Shown here: piece by piece, positions 6,477 to 8,336 of the stretch
Layout of the letters: each line of letters begins with the position of its first letter
How positions within the stretch are numbered: the stretch's first letter is position 1
NCBI GenBank assembly: GCA_003694055.1
Contig: RFLC01000089.1
Coordinates: 1 to 8,336, forward strand
DNA length: 8,336 bases
From: Candidatus Pacearchaeota archaeon
Lineage (GTDB): Archaea > Nanobdellota > Nanobdellia > Pacearchaeales > GW2011-AR1
Reading direction: 5' to 3'
Translations under genes and position numbers: made by a program
Notes under the pieces: generated by a model
The model's input: the letters and a program-made list of their open reading frames with translations, nothing else
The model's database searches: none
Told to the model about the DNA's origin: nothing

Positions 6477-6520
6477 GTTCTGGGAGAACCAGCACTTAAA
6501 GTGCTTGCTAAAAAAGCAAG
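6477..6520 (+). repeat. Three consecutive small hairpins upstream of leuS
   Basis: Hairpin 1 is GTTCT 6477-6481 with AGAAC 6485-6489 (3-nt loop). Hairpin 2 is the near-perfect palindrome AGCACTT 6491-6497 with AAGTGCT 6499-6505. Hairpin 3 is CTTGCT 6504-6509 with AGCAAG 6515-6520 (loop of five A). Hairpins 2 and 3 share two bases and so are mutually exclusive at their base. No T-run follows, so they do not look like rightward terminators. They would lie in the leader if transcription starts from the GTATATAC boxes. Confidence 0.5.
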
Positions 6521-6529
6521 GTCAAAAAA

Positions 6530-6537
6530 CTTTAAAA
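6530..6537 (+). promoter_or_regulatory. Probable TATA box of leuS (leaderless start)
   Basis: CTTTAAAA is preceded by a run of six A (6524-6529) that resembles a BRE. Its centre is about 25 bases before the leuS ATG at 6559, the spacing expected if transcription begins at or within a base or two of the ATG. The lack of a Shine-Dalgarno sequence in the intervening bases fits a leaderless message. Confidence 0.6.
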
Positions 6538-6558
6538 CGCCGACTTGCTAGAGTTTGC

Positions 6559-8336
6559 ATGGAAGAACTTGTGAAACCTGAGAAGGTAGTTGAAATTGAG
6601 AAGAAGTGGCAGGAGGAGTTTGAGAAAGCAGAGATTGACCGGGCGAGCGAGGAGGGTGGAGGAAAGAAATTGTATGTTCTGGAGATGTTCCCTTATCCGT
6701 CGGGAAGCACGCTGCACATGGGCCACGCGTTCAACTATGTTATCGGCGACATTTATGCAAGGTTCAAACGCATGCAAGGTTTTAATGTTCTCCACCCGGC
6801 AGGTTTTGACTCGTTTGGACTGCCTGCAGAGAATGCCGCGATAAAAGAAAAAGCTCACCCTCGCGAATTCATCGAGCGCGCAATTCCAAATTACCTCTCA
6901 TTTTACAAAAAGTTTGGCTTTTCATACGACTACTCTCGCTTGCTAAAAACTTCTGATGTTGACTACTACCGTTGGAACCAGTACCTGTTTTTGAAGATGT
7001 ACGAACGCGGCTTGGTGTACAGGAAAAAAGCGAGCGTGAACTGGTGCCCGGATTGTAAGACCGTGCTAGCTAACGAGCAAGTGCACAACGGAAAGTGCTG
7101 GAGGCACACAAACACCGACGTGGAAGTGAAGCAACTCGAACAATGGTTTGTGCGCACAACTGCCTATGCTGAGGAGTTATTGAAAGAGGTTGAAAAACTC
7201 GATTGGCCTGAGAGGATTAAAGCAATGCAGGTCAATTGGATTGGACGCTCAGAAGGCGCGAGTATTTTGTTCGAAATTCCTTGGGAGCCAGAGACAAATT
7301 TTGTTTTGCTGCACGGCTACACCGGCTCGCCAGACAAGAATTTCTTCCCGTGGTTGAAGAGCGAACTTGAGAAACGAGGTTACAAAGTGAGCGTGCCTGC
7401 GCTCCCAAACCCAGACGCACCGAACATAGAGGAGCAAATCAAATTCGTTCTAGAAACTTGCGAGTTTAACGAGCACACAATTGTGCTTGGCCACAGCCTC
7501 GGCGCAACGATTGCATTGAAAGTTGTGGAAGCGCTTGACAAACCTGTAAAGAAGCTAATCCTTGCCGCAGGAACAATCAAGCCAGAGAGGGTTGAGGAAA
7601 AGCCATATGGCAGGACATTTTCATGGGAGTATGATTTTGAGAAGATAAAGAAGAATGTTAAGTTTGGGATTGTGTATTTGAGAGATTTGACAGACACGAT
7701 TGTTGACAGCAAGCAGTTTTCGTTTGCGCGCGACTTTTTCGGAGCAGAGGTTGTGGAGTTTGAGGCAAAGGAAGAGCACTTGCGCGGCGAGAAGGAGCCA
7801 GAGGTGTTGAAGCAGTGCGCTAACTTTTGGGAAGTGTTCACAACGCGCGCCGACACTTTGTTTGGCGTGACATTTATGGTTGTTGCTGCGCAACACCCGC
7901 GTTTGCAAGAGCTTGTGAGAGAAGAGCAAAAGCGAGAGGTCGAGCAATTCTTGCAAAAAGTGCGCTCCACTTCTGAAAAGGATTTAGAAAGCTTGGAAAA
8001 AGAAGGCGCCTTCACCGGAAGCTATGCATTGCATCCGATAACTGGCGAGCGCATTCCTGTCTGGACAGGAAACTTTGTCTTGCCAGATTACGGCTCAGGA
8101 ATGGTGATGGCAGTTCCCGCGCACGACGAGCGCGACTTTGAATTCGCGAAAAAATACAAAATTCCGATAAAGGAGGTTGTGAAACCCAAGGGGGAGTTTG
8201 ATGCAAGCAAAGGGGCTTACACTGGCGCAGGAGTTTTAATTAACTCGGGCGAGTTCGACGGAATGGAGAGCGAGAGAGCAAGAGAGGAGATAACTAGATT
8301 TTTGGAAAGCAAGGGGCTTGGCAAGAAAGCTGTGAA
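6559..8336 (+). CDS. leuS: Leucyl-tRNA synthetase, bacterial type, with inserted alpha/beta hydrolase domain (3'-truncated by window edge)
   Basis: This class I synthetase charges tRNA-Leu; 592 residues are in view and the frame is open to the window end. MFPYPSGSTLHMGH (43-56) holds the HIGH signature H53-M-G-H56. NVLHPAGFDSFGLPAENAA (76-94) follows. A zinc-knuckle-like C163, C166, C180, H183 lies in VNWCPDC...CWRH. These motifs are those of bacterial LeuRS, not of the archaeal/eukaryotic form. The CP1 editing domain begins at NWIGRSEGA (226-234). It is interrupted by about 170 residues of serine hydrolase and resumes at VFTTRADTLFGVT (426-438), where T433 matches E. coli T252. It continues to YGSGMVMAVPAHDERDF, with M517 and D526 matching M336 and D345. 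The usual Pro in TTRPDT is Ala431. The KMSKS loop and anticodon domain lie beyond the window. ATG 6559 is chosen because the family start is close to the conserved KKW helix and a TATA box sits about 25 nt upstream. The bacterial type in an archaeal-looking contig suggests gene transfer. Confidence 0.93.
   Translation, partial: MEELVKPEKVVEIEKKWQEEFEKAEIDRASEEGGGKKLYVLEMFPYPSGSTLHMGHAFNYVIGDIYARFKRMQGFNVLHPAGFDSFGLPAENAAIKEKAHPREFIERAIPNYLSFYKKFGFSYDYSRLLKTSDVDYYRWNQYLFLKMYERGLVYRKKASVNWCPDCKTVLANEQVHNGKCWRHTNTDVEVKQLEQWFVRTTAYAEELLKEVEKLDWPERIKAMQVNWIGRSEGASILFEIPWEPETNFVLLHGYTGSPDKNFFPWLKSELEKRGYKVSVPALPNPDAPNIEEQIKFVLETCEFNEHTIVLGHSLGATIALKVVEALDKPVKKLILAAGTIKPERVEEKPYGRTFSWEYDFEKIKKNVKFGIVYLRDLTDTIVDSKQFSFARDFFGAEVVEFEAKEEHLRGEKEPEVLKQCANFWEVFTTRADTLFGVTFMVVAAQHPRLQELVREEQKREVEQFLQKVRSTSEKDLESLEKEGAFTGSYALHPITGERIPVWTGNFVLPDYGSGMVMAVPAHDERDFEFAKKYKIPIKEVVKPKGEFDASKGAYTGAGVLINSGEFDGMESERAREEITRFLESKGLGKKAV
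7291..7818 (+). other. Serine-hydrolase (RBBP9/YdeN-like alpha/beta fold) domain inserted in the LeuRS editing domain
   Basis: LeuRS residues about 245-420 read as a compact alpha/beta hydrolase. The order is strand and oxyanion loop NFVLLHGYTGSPD (247-259); a helix; strand KVSVPALPNPD; nucleophile elbow LGHSLGA with S313; strand KKLILAAG; strand KFGIVYLRDLTDTIV with candidate acid D379 (D376 is an alternative); and strand AEVVEFEAKEEH with candidate base H407, followed by a PEVL helix. The elbow, size and the D-x-x-V acid context resemble the short RBBP9/YdeN-type serine hydrolases (Pfam Ser_hydrolase, from memory). The reading frame is continuous on both sides and conserved LeuRS segments flank it closely. 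There are no intein splice motifs. The substrate is unknown. Ester or aminoacyl-ester cleavage would be chemically apt for an editing domain, but that is conjecture. Confidence 0.85.

Larger units (their letters stand above)
6255..6558. other. 304-nt non-coding stretch between the GH15 gene and leuS
   Basis: No convincing gene is seen on either strand. No tRNA could be folded from it: there is no T-arm consensus and no 7-bp acceptor stem. It contains, in order, a GC-rich foldable element (about 6336-6400), twin GTATATAC boxes (6427-6446), three small hairpins (6477-6520) and a TATA-like box (6530-6537). A minus-strand open frame (6260-6454, TTG start) crosses the GC-rich part but has low-complexity basic composition and no recognisable domain. 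Confidence 0.75.

Noticed and set aside
6491..6520. Rho-independent-type terminator for the GH15 operon
   Set aside because: The hairpins lack a following T-run on the plus strand, are AT-rich and short, and lie about 240 bases past the GH15 stop.
7291..7818. Intein, frameshifted separate gene or assembly chimera as explanation for the leuS insertion
   Set aside because: The frame is continuous, conserved LeuRS strands abut both ends in the correct order, no intein N-terminal Cys/Ser block or C-terminal His-Asn is present, and no stop or start signal separates the parts.
7380..8015. 211-codon open frame on the minus strand
   Set aside because: It lies wholly antisense to leuS, is Ser/Thr/Asn-rich low-complexity sequence with no family motif, and the plus-strand frame carries clear LeuRS and hydrolase signatures.
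1..8336. CRISPR array, insertion sequence or attachment site
   Set aside because: No regularly spaced repeats, transposase motifs or terminal inverted repeats were found. Apart from the short boxes described, the window is densely coding with ordinary overlaps.

Overview
The window looks archaeal, most likely from a DPANN-type lineage, though this is inference. The reasons are: AT-rich TATA-like boxes about 25 nt upstream of starts (no sigma-70 -35/-10 pair was seen), a leuS start without a Shine-Dalgarno site that fits a leaderless mRNA, a glycogen-type GT4 synthase next to an archaeal-looking GH57 amylase, and small archaeal-type DUF5752-like proteins. Two genes do carry a strong Shine-Dalgarno sequence. 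Taxonomy below 'probable archaeon' cannot be settled here, and a CPR bacterium is not excluded, because the leucyl-tRNA synthetase is clearly of the bacterial type.

Layout, all on the + strand. Bases 1-371 hold the 3' end of a phosphoglucose isomerase gene. It overlaps by 1 nt a GT4 glycogen/starch-synthase-like glycosyltransferase (371-1561), which overlaps by 7 nt a GH57 alpha-amylase-type glycosidase (1555-2787). After a 32-nt gap with a possible internal promoter comes a second coupled run: a DUF5752-like small protein (2820-3185), a MinD/ParA-type ATPase (3185-3964), a second DUF5752-like paralogue (3976-4281) and a GH15 glucoamylase (4278-6254). A 304-nt non-coding stretch (6255-6558) contains a GC-rich foldable element, twin GTATATAC boxes, three consecutive small hairpins and a TATA-like box. 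It is followed by leuS (6559 to the window end, 3'-incomplete).

The first seven genes form one functional theme: storage alpha-glucan metabolism. The GT4 enzyme would build the glucan, GH57 and GH15 would trim it to oligosaccharides and glucose, and phosphoglucose isomerase connects glucose 6-phosphate to fructose 6-phosphate. The odd members are the MinD-like ATPase and its two flanking small paralogues. They could be a ParA-type positioning or partitioning module serving the glucan-metabolising complex or granule.

The most striking single feature is in leuS. A complete alpha/beta serine-hydrolase domain with an apparently intact Ser-Asp-His triad is inserted in frame into the CP1 editing domain of a bacterial-type LeuRS, between two conserved editing-domain segments, while the editing and synthetic-site signatures in view are kept.
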